This document shows, one piece after another, positions 54,413 to 62,878 of a DNA stretch of 64,000 nucleotides. A program made the position numbers and the translations under genes. Origin of the DNA: an uncultured Acetobacteroides sp. (GTDB taxonomy: Bacteria > Bacteroidota > Bacteroidia > Bacteroidales > ZOR0009). Location of the stretch: NCBI RefSeq assembly GCF_963678165.1, contig NZ_OY782755.1, forward strand, positions 3,663,996-3,727,995, in the 5' to 3' direction. The notes under the pieces are model-generated. The model made no database searches, was not told the DNA's origin, and saw nothing but the letters and a program-made list of their open reading frames with translations. How positions within the stretch are numbered: the stretch's first letter is position 1; every line of letters starts with the position of its first letter.

Positions 54413-54979
54413 TTAACATTTCCAAAAAGCCGATTTCGGATTCCTTTTCTGGGATACCTCCCAAACACCATCGAAATCCATTTCTAATCCATTCTCGGAA
54501 ATATAATACAATCCCTTCTTATAGCAGTGTAAAATAGTATCAAGCATTGAGTCAAGACTATCGTAAATGCTGACATATGTATCAAAATCTGGATTCCAGG
54601 GTTGAATACAATAAATTTTTTTTGTGCCAAATTCATACGCAAGATGATCTCCGTCCCCAGAAGAGCATAATGGGAACATTTTATTTTCTATAAACTGAAA
54701 CAAATTATGTTCGTATAAAAAATTGACATCTTCTATACTATTTAAATAAAAACTAGAAAAGAAATAGAAATATTTAATAGATGTTTCATCATTTACGCTT
54801 GTGCCATCATGCCATTTATACAATGAAACAATTTCATCATCTACCTTTTCAATATTTAGATGATCTTTAACTACCTTCTCCAACTTGATGATATCAATCC
54901 CTGCATTAAAGTATCCCAAAACTGGGGCTTTCATTTTTTTTAGCCCCTCTTCAATTTGTGTTAATTTCTTCTCAATCAT
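54413..54979 (-). CDS. SUKH (SMI1/KNR4-like) immunity protein of Rhs toxin 2
   Basis: 188 residues, no signal peptide. The sequence has the SMI1/KNR4 layout: an N-terminal helix with LEKVVKDHLN, then EIVSLYKWHDG, MFPLCSSGDGDHLAYEFG and a late helix DSLDSMLDTILHCYKKGLYY. SUKH proteins are the commonest immunity proteins of contact-dependent and Rhs toxins, especially nuclease toxins, and act in the cytoplasm. The gene starts five bases after the toxin stop, and a nuclease-type tip fits a cytoplasmic immunity protein. Confidence 0.85.
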   Translation of the reverse strand: MIEKKLTQIEEGLKKMKAPVLGYFNAGIDIIKLEKVVKDHLNIEKVDDEIVSLYKWHDGTSVNDETSIKYFYFFSSFYLNSIEDVNFLYEHNLFQFIENKMFPLCSSGDGDHLAYEFGTKKIYCIQPWNPDFDTYVSIYDSLDSMLDTILHCYKKGLYYISENGLEMDFDGVWEVSQKRNPKSAFWKC

Positions 54980-54984
54980 GACTA

Positions 54985-57900
54985 TTACAATAAAAGTAAA
55001 AGTTCTAAAAATTCCATTGCTGGTGCTACAAATATAGGGAATACATGAGGTTCTGAAACAGGGGCCATTTTTAGATGTTTTGTTAAATCCGGTATAAGTA
55101 CGACATGAAATATATCACCTGCTTTCATCCCCCTATAAAAAGAACTTAATGCCCCCCCTTGTATTCTTTGCTCCTCTACTCTTACACAATTTACAAAAGC
55201 TCCATATCCCCCTTCCTTTGTAGAGGCGTAAGGAAACTCGTCTCTCGAATATAATTTAGAACTACACATTTTCTTTCCTGTTGCTCTATAACGGTTTCTT
55301 TGAGTTTCTTTACCACCACCATTATATGTCAAAATACTCCATTCAGGATGAACACTTAAGGCTAATTCTGTATTCTTGTAAATTTCTGGAGTAATGGACT
55401 CATGAACAAAATATGTTGGTATTTGTCCTTCTAGATTTCCTCCCTGCAATGAAGCAGTCCATCCTGAAATATCTGAATTTGTTACATTACCCTGCCTAGG
55501 AACAAATTCATAATGTCCAGGAGTATACCCGGTTGTAATATACTGATGGCAAGTCCAATTGTCCTGTCTTATCCATGCATGGGTGTAACTACCTTCAACC
55601 CATACTATATCAACACCATTCGGACAACTAATGGTCGATCCTCCACCTGTTTCAGTTACTTCTCCAGCGGCACCCCCTCCATCTCCTCCAAAATCATAAA
55701 AATTGCATACTTCGTCCCAAGTGTACTCCTTCCCATTTTGATCATCTATATACCTACAGCCATCTCCATATTCTCCGTTCCAAACTGGCTTTAATCCATT
55801 TAAATCAAAAAATCCAATAGGATTACCCAGTGTCATGCAATATGGCGAAGCACCATAGGATTCCTCCGCCAACGGATCCATGCTGTGCCACCTCCCCAGC
55901 TCGTAGTCGTAGTAGCGGGCTCCGTAGTCCATCAGGTTCAGCGGCTGGGCGCCTACGTACGGGTTTTGCAGCTCCTTGCCCGTGTAAAGGTAGGGGTTTT
56001 TGTCGGCATTCATCACGCCGTGCGGCATGCCGTAGGGGTAGTAGTCGGTACTCTGCACCACCTGCACCTGCCCGGCTACGTTGGTGTAGGCCACGCGGGT
56101 GTTGCCCTGGTTGTCCTTCAGCAGGTACTGGTAGGTGCCGTTGGCTGTCACCATCCCCTCGTTGTGCAGCGCGTACTTCAGCGCCACAGCACCCGAGGCA
56201 GGCTTGGCGTATACCATGCTGCCGTGGTAGTAGGTGGTTGAGCCATCGGGATTAACGGTGGCCAGCCTTGTTCCGGTGGCATCGTAGAGGTTTCGCAGCA
56301 CCGATGCCCCACTAGCTACCGTGCTTATCATGTTCAGCGTGTTGTAGGTAAAGTTCATCCCCTTGCGGCCATCTGTTATCATGTTGCCGTTGTCGTCGTA
56401 GGTGTAGCTGCCCGATTTGCTGCTGGTAACCGTGGCTAGCTGGTTGCCATTGTAGCTATAGCTGTAGCGGGTAGCGGCACCTGCGGCATCGGTGCGGTTA
56501 AGGGTAAGAATGTTACCGTTAAGATCGTAGGTGATATCCTTTTCCTCCAGCGAGGTGCCGCTGCTACCTCCCACAAAGTCGGAGGCGGTAAGGCGGTTCA
56601 GCGCGTCGTAGGTGTAGCCGTAGGTTTTCTTGGGCGCGGCTGTAGTGGCGCTGGTGCGGCTCTGCCAGGTGGCGCTGCTGATGTTGCCCGCGTACTGGGC
56701 GGCAGCGGTGGCTCCTGCTTCAGGCGTCTCGTAGGCCAACTTTAAGGCGAAGAGATCGCTACCTGCAGCGCTGTTGGGATCGTTAATCTGCGCTAGCCAT
56801 CCCCTGATGTTGTAGGCATAGCGCTGGCTCTGGCTGGCATTGCCAATCAGCTTCTCCCTTACGTGCCCCAAATCGTCGTAGGTGTAGCTGGCTAGCGTGG
56901 TGGTGGCACCTCCGTTGTAGCTGGCGGCAAGGCTCTTCAGCACCCCGTTATCGTAGTAGCTGTAGGTGCGGAGCATCGTGGTGGTAATGGTTCCAAAGGT
57001 TTGAGTCTCCGTCACCTCCTGTAGCTGCCCGCGCCAGCCCAGTTTGCTCGATACAGTCATCTTAGCGGAGTTTCCAAGTATGGAGCCATCGCTTACTCCC
57101 TGTATTGCCTGCCCATCGGCATCGTAGTATATGGCCTTGGTGCTCCACGATGCTGTTTGGTATGGTATGTCATCAATGGTGCGCACCTTCACCTGCGTTA
57201 TCCGGCCTAGCACCCTAGAGCTGCTGTCGGCGTAGGCCTTTGTCCTATCGAAGGTGGGTGCACCCGTAGGGTAATAGTCGTACCAAATGTAGCAGAGAGG
57301 TGTTAGCGTACCATCCGTGGTTGGCTTGGGATAGCTGGTGGTGGTATAGGCTACCCCACTCTCCTTATCGAACCATGCGTATCCTCCCGATTTGTAGGCT
57401 GCATCGATGCGCGCCTGCATGCTAGCCTGATCCGTCACGCTGTTGGCAAGCAAGCCAGATTCAATGTTGCGGTTGAGCTCGTCGTAACGGTAGTAGAGCC
57501 ATTGCCCCTGCTTGCGCTGGTTACCATCCTGCACCGCTACCAGCCTATCACGGCCATCGTAAGCATAGTATATAGGAGCCATGCCAGGTGCCTTCTTTTT
57601 GATTAGTCGCCCATCATTGTCGTACTCGTAGTAGAAGGCAATGGCATCTAAAGTTGTTTGCGTATAGCCAATAGTGCTAGCCGAAAAACCTTCCACACCA
57701 ACAAAATCAGGCTTTAAAGACAAACTACCAGCACCCATCACTACGTATGAGTTGCTATTTACACCTGTTAGATCGGTAGCACTGGTAACTTTTATGGCAG
57801 CGTCAGACATGCTGGCACTGTTACTTTCTGCATTAAACTTTGGAGGCAAAACCCATCTGAGCATACCGTAGTCGTCGTATACATACTGCGTAGTAGCATT

Positions 57901-58629
57901 TATTCCATTCGGATCTGCAATCGTACAAATGGTTCTACCCTGCAAATCCACATAGTGCCGAGACTTTCGTCCATCAGCATCGGTATTCTCACTCAAATAA
58001 AGCGTAGCCTCAGGGTAGTATCCCTTAGGAATAAGCGCTCCATCATCGTCCACCTTCCACATTCGAATTTGATTTGCGCTGTTGGCTCCAACTACATACT
58101 TAGCATAATCCTTAACAGTAGGATCAGGGGCAGCGGCCTGCCCGTTAGGATTACCCAGCCTTGTCTGTGAAACGGGTCGGCTTAACGGCGAACCATCGAA
58201 CGTGATTTCGCTATAAGGTGTCTGCCCTGGATATAAAGATTGATAGAAGGAAGCCTGCTCAGTAAGGACTCCGCTGCGATAGCCACCTATTGCAGCATCC
58301 ATGCTGGTGCTGTAGGGGAGGTATTGACGGTACTCCCTTCCCTGTGCATCGTATACATGGGGTTGCACCATATTTCGATACCCTCTGGGGGTGGCAATAG
58401 CCCCTATGCCTATTGTCTGTTCCAACTGGCCTAAACCGTTGAGATACTCAATAGTAGCACCCTGCTTCTGGGCAGGAAGATTCTGCAACTCCTGCAGCGT
58501 TTTTACCGAGTCAAGAGGAGCCTGGCTAATACGATAGTTCTTCCCGGATGTTGGTGATATAACCTGCTGAGCATATACATTCCCGCTAAAGAGAATGATC
58601 GCTATTGTAGAAATGAATATATTTTTCAT
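54985..58629 (-). CDS. DUF6443/RHS-repeat polymorphic toxin with NucA/NucB-like DNase tip
   Basis: 1214 residues. Signal peptide (ends VYAQ), DUF6443 domain (about 25-150), RHS/YD repeats (about 230-830) and an RHS core (about 835-950; KDNQGNTRVAYTN, NPYLYTGKELQN, YYDYELGRWHSMDPLAEE, ending FFDLNG). The tip of about 260 residues has an aromatic middle. A NucA/NucB-type block follows, with D1130-E-F-P-Y-A-S-T and EGG, then RVEEQRIQGGALSSFY and GDIFHVVLIP. In NucA/NucB the D-E motif belongs to the catalytic region. A cytoplasm-acting DNase is inferred. The RHS core is much richer in GC than the tip. Confidence 0.85.
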   Translation of the reverse strand: MKNIFISTIAIILFSGNVYAQQVISPTSGKNYRISQAPLDSVKTLQELQNLPAQKQGATIEYLNGLGQLEQTIGIGAIATPRGYRNMVQPHVYDAQGREYRQYLPYSTSMDAAIGGYRSGVLTEQASFYQSLYPGQTPYSEITFDGSPLSRPVSQTRLGNPNGQAAAPDPTVKDYAKYVVGANSANQIRMWKVDDDGALIPKGYYPEATLYLSENTDADGRKSRHYVDLQGRTICTIADPNGINATTQYVYDDYGMLRWVLPPKFNAESNSASMSDAAIKVTSATDLTGVNSNSYVVMGAGSLSLKPDFVGVEGFSASTIGYTQTTLDAIAFYYEYDNDGRLIKKKAPGMAPIYYAYDGRDRLVAVQDGNQRKQGQWLYYRYDELNRNIESGLLANSVTDQASMQARIDAAYKSGGYAWFDKESGVAYTTTSYPKPTTDGTLTPLCYIWYDYYPTGAPTFDRTKAYADSSSRVLGRITQVKVRTIDDIPYQTASWSTKAIYYDADGQAIQGVSDGSILGNSAKMTVSSKLGWRGQLQEVTETQTFGTITTTMLRTYSYYDNGVLKSLAASYNGGATTTLASYTYDDLGHVREKLIGNASQSQRYAYNIRGWLAQINDPNSAAGSDLFALKLAYETPEAGATAAAQYAGNISSATWQSRTSATTAAPKKTYGYTYDALNRLTASDFVGGSSGTSLEEKDITYDLNGNILTLNRTDAAGAATRYSYSYNGNQLATVTSSKSGSYTYDDNGNMITDGRKGMNFTYNTLNMISTVASGASVLRNLYDATGTRLATVNPDGSTTYYHGSMVYAKPASGAVALKYALHNEGMVTANGTYQYLLKDNQGNTRVAYTNVAGQVQVVQSTDYYPYGMPHGVMNADKNPYLYTGKELQNPYVGAQPLNLMDYGARYYDYELGRWHSMDPLAEESYGASPYCMTLGNPIGFFDLNGLKPVWNGEYGDGCRYIDDQNGKEYTWDEVCNFYDFGGDGGGAAGEVTETGGGSTISCPNGVDIVWVEGSYTHAWIRQDNWTCHQYITTGYTPGHYEFVPRQGNVTNSDISGWTASLQGGNLEGQIPTYFVHESITPEIYKNTELALSVHPEWSILTYNGGGKETQRNRYRATGKKMCSSKLYSRDEFPYASTKEGGYGAFVNCVRVEEQRIQGGALSSFYRGMKAGDIFHVVLIPDLTKHLKMAPVSEPHVFPIFVAPAMEFLELLLLL

Positions 58630-58640
58630 TTATTTCTATT

Positions 58641-61600
58641 TTATTCAAGGATTAGATCTCCTGGATCAGTTTCAATATCAGTAACCTGTGTTACTTTTAT
58701 AGTTGATAATTTATCGTGGTACCGAACATAAATATATCCCACCCTTGTTAGAGGAGTGTTTGTTGGAGTGCTGTATTGGGATATGTTAAATAGAAGCATT
58801 CCATTTTCTTTCCGAATATTTCTAAACCACGAATCACTTGAGTAAAGTGACCAACCTTCATAACTCGACAAGTCAAGAGAACATGCTTGCATTTTCCCAT
58901 CAAAGAACAATTCAGCTGGTGGAATTGTACCACAATCCTGAGTGATTTCAAATGTCTTTATATCGCTGCCAGAAGATACAGTTACTTGTCCTTTAAGAGC
59001 CAATCCTTTATTTGCTAAACATGTAATAATGATACCATTATTCATTTTTTTTACTATAGCCCAATTGACGTTTGTGCTAGCATTCCATGACTCATTCCCT
59101 TTTATAATTGGAATGTATTGGGAGCCTCCTCCTTCTTTGAAGTGGAGAATACAACCTCTCACTTCGAATGCTGGTGCAAACAAGTTTGAAGTAGTTCCTG
59201 TTGATACCTGACCTGCTGAATGATTAAGTATTTGCCCTTTACTATTGGTAGTATATATGATATCCCCAGCATTGTTATATCTGTAATTAGTAACATCACC
59301 CAAATTGTCGGAAGTAGATTCTAATACCCCATTAATGTTCGAATTAAAGGTTCGGTAATTAACTCTTAATTTGTTGCTAGATACCATATCTCCAATCGAC
59401 GATGTTATAATATCAGCCTTAGCATCATCACCACAATCATTAAAGTTGTAACTGCTATTTGATGCTAAATAATCAAGATAACCCGTATTAATATTTGTTG
59501 CCTGAATAATAGGCATCTTATATCTGTTCCAAATCATACTTGTTAGTAAACCATCTTTCCCTATTGACTCCTTCAAGGTTCCATCAGCATTATATGTATT
59601 CTTTGAAACAACCCTAAGTCTAGAATCAAATACTATCTTACAATTACAAGAATAGGTATCCTTTGAAATAGAAACAGAGATAGGCTTATAGTCTATTATC
59701 TTTTGTTTCGGTGTGAAAATTCTCACTTCATCGCTATAACCATTTGTTCCTCCATATCTTATCATTTTAAAATAATTTGTTGCAGATGTAAGTTTTTCAA
59801 TGCCGTTAACGGTCACTCGATTAATAACCTCTACAGGAATACCTACCATATTTGCGCTATTCATATTCCTCATAGCACACAAGTATTCATCAAGATATAA
59901 ATTGGTATAGTTTTGAATACACCTCCCTAATGATGGTTCATCTGTAATTTCAAAAGGATAAGTAAAAGAAGTACTAAGTAGATCACCATTGCTAGTCTTC
60001 TTTTCTATGCGCTTTGGCAAACATATGCTTATACTGTCATAATAATAATTGTAAGTTGTTGAATTAATTATTGGAATCGTACTTCCGTTATAATATTCAG
60101 TGGTAACTTTTTTTGATAGCACAAACGGATAGGTCAAGTATCTATAGGCAGATCCTGTATTGCTAACAGTATGGACTTGGAGTTTGCGGAGTAATGGATT
60201 ATAACTGTCCTTCATCTCCCTAAAGAAGTACAAACATCGAACTCCGCTTGAATTTGGATTGCCTAAACGTTCCCACGTATTATCCTCACTGCATACTAAG
60301 TTTTTATTGATGTCATATTTAGAGATGTTCAATACATTTCCTCGTTCAAAGAAACGCGAGTTATAAGTCTTATACCTTAATAGTTGACTATTTAAAACAT
60401 AGTCAGGGGGGATGTCGGCATATCCATTGTCATGGTTGGTATATCGTATTGTCGTATAAGTCGCCCCCCCATTTTCTGCTGTTTTTATAACAACTGCTGA
60501 ATATCCAATGTATTCTTCGTTGTTATTCAGAGTTAGAGGAATCGCAGGCTCACACAATTTCTCAAAAGTATTCCCCCACAAAATTCCCGCTTTGCTTTCT
60601 TCTGGTAAATATCGAGGCAAAACGTTTAAGACACCAGAAGACGGGGCTCCATCTCCTGCTTGCATGTAATTTACCTTATAGGTATATTGTTTTTCTGAAT
60701 TCGGATTGGTACTGCCTATATCAAATGTTTTGATTGACTTAATTCTTAATCCGCTAGCTTTCCCTGTAAGTGCAGACACCTGTGTTCTATCCTGTTCGTT
60801 AACAAACTTCGAGTAATCGTTAATTTCATACTCGTATTCTGTCTTTCCTCCTATTGGATAAGTTATTGCTTGTAGCATGCCAGTTTGCAGATATGCCTCA
60901 TTCACTACTTTCCTTGCCTCCAAATCGTTGGCATATTGTCCGTATGCCATACCGTTATTATACCCCCAATGATCTCCAACTACCTCTAGGTATCTTGGAA
61001 CTGAACTTCTGCTTTTATAGGAAAGAGAATACGTCCCCAACAGAGTTTCCGCACCATCCTTAATGCTTAGGTTATCTAAAAATAGCCGTTCGTTAGGGCT
61101 ATTATTGTATGCAAAATCAAAATTCTTTATAACCCTATTATTTTCTTTTACACTTATTCGATCAAGTTTCAACCATAGTATGCGTTGATATACATCTGCA
61201 GGAAATGTTTTGCCGCTCCAGTAGGGTGCCGAACTACTATTTAGGAAAGTTGTATCAATCGCAGCCCCATCAATTTTACAAGCCCTGTATAAAGAAGTGG
61301 GGTAGGTATACTCATCGCTTTTCGATTTTGAGAAGACGATTTCATCTCTATTATTATATTTTATTGAGGATAAGTATTTAGGCCGCATAAACTGTACATC
61401 ATTGCTCCAAACCAATTGATCAACGCCTCCAGAATAAGCATAATCTTGCTTGCTAATTTGAGCTACAAAAGGGCCTATTTCATAATTAAACGTAAACGAA
61501 TCAAAATTATCCGCTGAGGTTACATTTTTTAGTGCCCAAGAAGTAGGAATATAGCTAGGTTCACTTGCATTCCCTGCTTTAATAGATTCATATTCTTCAA

Positions 61601-62201
61601 AATAAAAATGATTCCCCTTTTCGTCGTATATATCAAAAGATTGTAAATCAGAAGAAAATTTAATTTTAAAATTTTCTTCTGATTGTATTACTATTCCTCC
61701 ATCATTTTCATTAATATAAAAATGGCCAGAATAGCCTAAAAAATTGAAAAAGAATTCGTCAGGCTCGTCAAAATTTTCTGCAACATACTTATAGTATTCA
61801 TTGCGTTCATCTGCAGCTTTTCCCGTAAGTTCTAAGCCATAACTAGCCCAATCTGAGCGCCTCATTATCTCTTCTGATTTCCAAATATTGGGGGATGTGA
61901 AACTTCCTCTCCAAAATAAGACCTCATCTGGAAATTTGTGTACCATTCTTGTAATTATTCCTCCAGCATTTAGATTCCATCCCATACCAACCCATGATGG
62001 ATGCTCATCTACCTTAACCCCATCGCTGCTGTAAACAAGACTTATGGGTACACTTATATTTTTCCCCTTAAGTACATGAATTGGAATTGATACTGGACTA
62101 CGTCCAGTAAACAAACTACCACCTTCTGAATCCTGCCCATAGGAGGTTATCGTAATCAATAGATTCACTGCTAGGAGCAGTAACATTTTCACTTTTTTCA
62201 T
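58641..62201 (-). CDS. SpvB/TcB-like partner protein with two BACON-like domains
   Basis: 1186 residues from the ATG at 62201, which opens a normal signal peptide (ends SYGQ). The open frame reaches back to 62288, but that adds a non-signal stretch before the signal. The start carries FTGRSPVSIPIHVLKG, VPISLVYSSDGVKVDEHPSW and GMGWNLNAGGIITRMV, as in the partner of Rhs operon 1. The C-terminal 200 residues hold two BACON-like beta-sandwiches (ending FEITQDCG and IKVTQVTD). It lacks DUF5977. It precedes the toxin gene by 11 bases, so both are one unit. Confidence 0.75.
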   Translation of the reverse strand: MKKVKMLLLLAVNLLITITSYGQDSEGGSLFTGRSPVSIPIHVLKGKNISVPISLVYSSDGVKVDEHPSWVGMGWNLNAGGIITRMVHKFPDEVLFWRGSFTSPNIWKSEEIMRRSDWASYGLELTGKAADERNEYYKYVAENFDEPDEFFFNFLGYSGHFYINENDGGIVIQSEENFKIKFSSDLQSFDIYDEKGNHFYFEEYESIKAGNASEPSYIPTSWALKNVTSADNFDSFTFNYEIGPFVAQISKQDYAYSGGVDQLVWSNDVQFMRPKYLSSIKYNNRDEIVFSKSKSDEYTYPTSLYRACKIDGAAIDTTFLNSSSAPYWSGKTFPADVYQRILWLKLDRISVKENNRVIKNFDFAYNNSPNERLFLDNLSIKDGAETLLGTYSLSYKSRSSVPRYLEVVGDHWGYNNGMAYGQYANDLEARKVVNEAYLQTGMLQAITYPIGGKTEYEYEINDYSKFVNEQDRTQVSALTGKASGLRIKSIKTFDIGSTNPNSEKQYTYKVNYMQAGDGAPSSGVLNVLPRYLPEESKAGILWGNTFEKLCEPAIPLTLNNNEEYIGYSAVVIKTAENGGATYTTIRYTNHDNGYADIPPDYVLNSQLLRYKTYNSRFFERGNVLNISKYDINKNLVCSEDNTWERLGNPNSSGVRCLYFFREMKDSYNPLLRKLQVHTVSNTGSAYRYLTYPFVLSKKVTTEYYNGSTIPIINSTTYNYYYDSISICLPKRIEKKTSNGDLLSTSFTYPFEITDEPSLGRCIQNYTNLYLDEYLCAMRNMNSANMVGIPVEVINRVTVNGIEKLTSATNYFKMIRYGGTNGYSDEVRIFTPKQKIIDYKPISVSISKDTYSCNCKIVFDSRLRVVSKNTYNADGTLKESIGKDGLLTSMIWNRYKMPIIQATNINTGYLDYLASNSSYNFNDCGDDAKADIITSSIGDMVSSNKLRVNYRTFNSNINGVLESTSDNLGDVTNYRYNNAGDIIYTTNSKGQILNHSAGQVSTGTTSNLFAPAFEVRGCILHFKEGGGSQYIPIIKGNESWNASTNVNWAIVKKMNNGIIITCLANKGLALKGQVTVSSGSDIKTFEITQDCGTIPPAELFFDGKMQACSLDLSSYEGWSLYSSDSWFRNIRKENGMLLFNISQYSTPTNTPLTRVGYIYVRYHDKLSTIKVTQVTDIETDPGDLILE

Positions 62202-62336
62202 CCGAAAATAATTTGTTTTAGTAGATTGGATAGAACTCGCATGGCAACTTTCATCTAAATGTTTTGTTGTGAAAAATGCTAGTTTCATATCAGATAGTTG
62301 TTTCTTTAATTTACAAATAAAGTTTGTTGAGACTAC

Positions 62337-62363
62337 GTATAGTGACTAAAATAGTCACTATAC
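62337..62363. promoter_or_regulatory. Perfect 11-bp inverted repeat upstream of Rhs operon 2
   Basis: GTATAGTGACT (62337-62347), loop AAAAT, and AGTCACTATAC (62353-62363). It lies 136 bases upstream of the partner gene start codon. The lack of a T-run speaks for an operator or transcript structure over a terminator. Confidence 0.55.
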
Positions 62364-62527
62364 AGTGATTCAACCATTAAGATTTGCTTCCACAAGATGT
62401 ATCAGCACTTAGTTGTGTGTGTACTTTTCTGATGGGTTGTTTGAGAATAGACACAATGTTTTATTTTTAATGTTGCTTTTTTAAAATATGCAGTGACAAA
62501 AATAGTATTTTGATATTTACATACAAG

Positions 62528-62551
62528 CAAGATTCAAGTTTGAAGTGCAAT
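62528..62551. repeat. 24-base motif shared with 10446-10469
   Basis: Second copy of the ATTCAAGTTTGAAG motif, with one difference in 24. Just upstream of the decayed HTH gene. Confidence 0.5.
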
Positions 62552-62641
62552 CGGAGATAAGCCTCAAATAAAGGGTGCTCCTTATTTAAGATTAAACTCA
62601 AAGATTAAGCATTTGTATTTCAATAAAAAAACGATCGATAA

Positions 62642-62878
62642 TTTAACAAGAAGCAAAGATACTTGTTTGAAATACTACTGAAAGCAAACACAACACAAAA
62701 GGAGACTGCTCAGTTGCTAGGCGTATCCGAAAACACTGTATCTAAGGAGCAAAAGCGCATCTCTAATAGGAGAGACTGTTCTTACATAGAGCTCTTGTCC
62801 AGAGAAAAATCGAGGAACGTCAGCAGAAAAAGGAATGCCATCATGGCCTACACCTGCGGCACAGGTATTCGTAAATAA
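62642..62878 (+). pseudogene. Remnant of a small HTH (phage terminase/regulator-like) gene
   Basis: The frame opens after a stop at 62639 and has no ATG before KKQRYLFEILLKANTTQKET, followed by AQLLGVSENTVSK, a clear helix-turn-helix. It then loses protein character and stops at 62878. The HTH resembles that of small Mu-type phage or terminase gpP-like proteins. I read it as a fragment, probably frameshifted after about residue 40. Confidence 0.4.

Noticed and set aside
54088..58434. Plus-strand frames inside Rhs operon 2
   Set aside because: Antisense shadows of GC-rich RHS repeats without start context or family signal.
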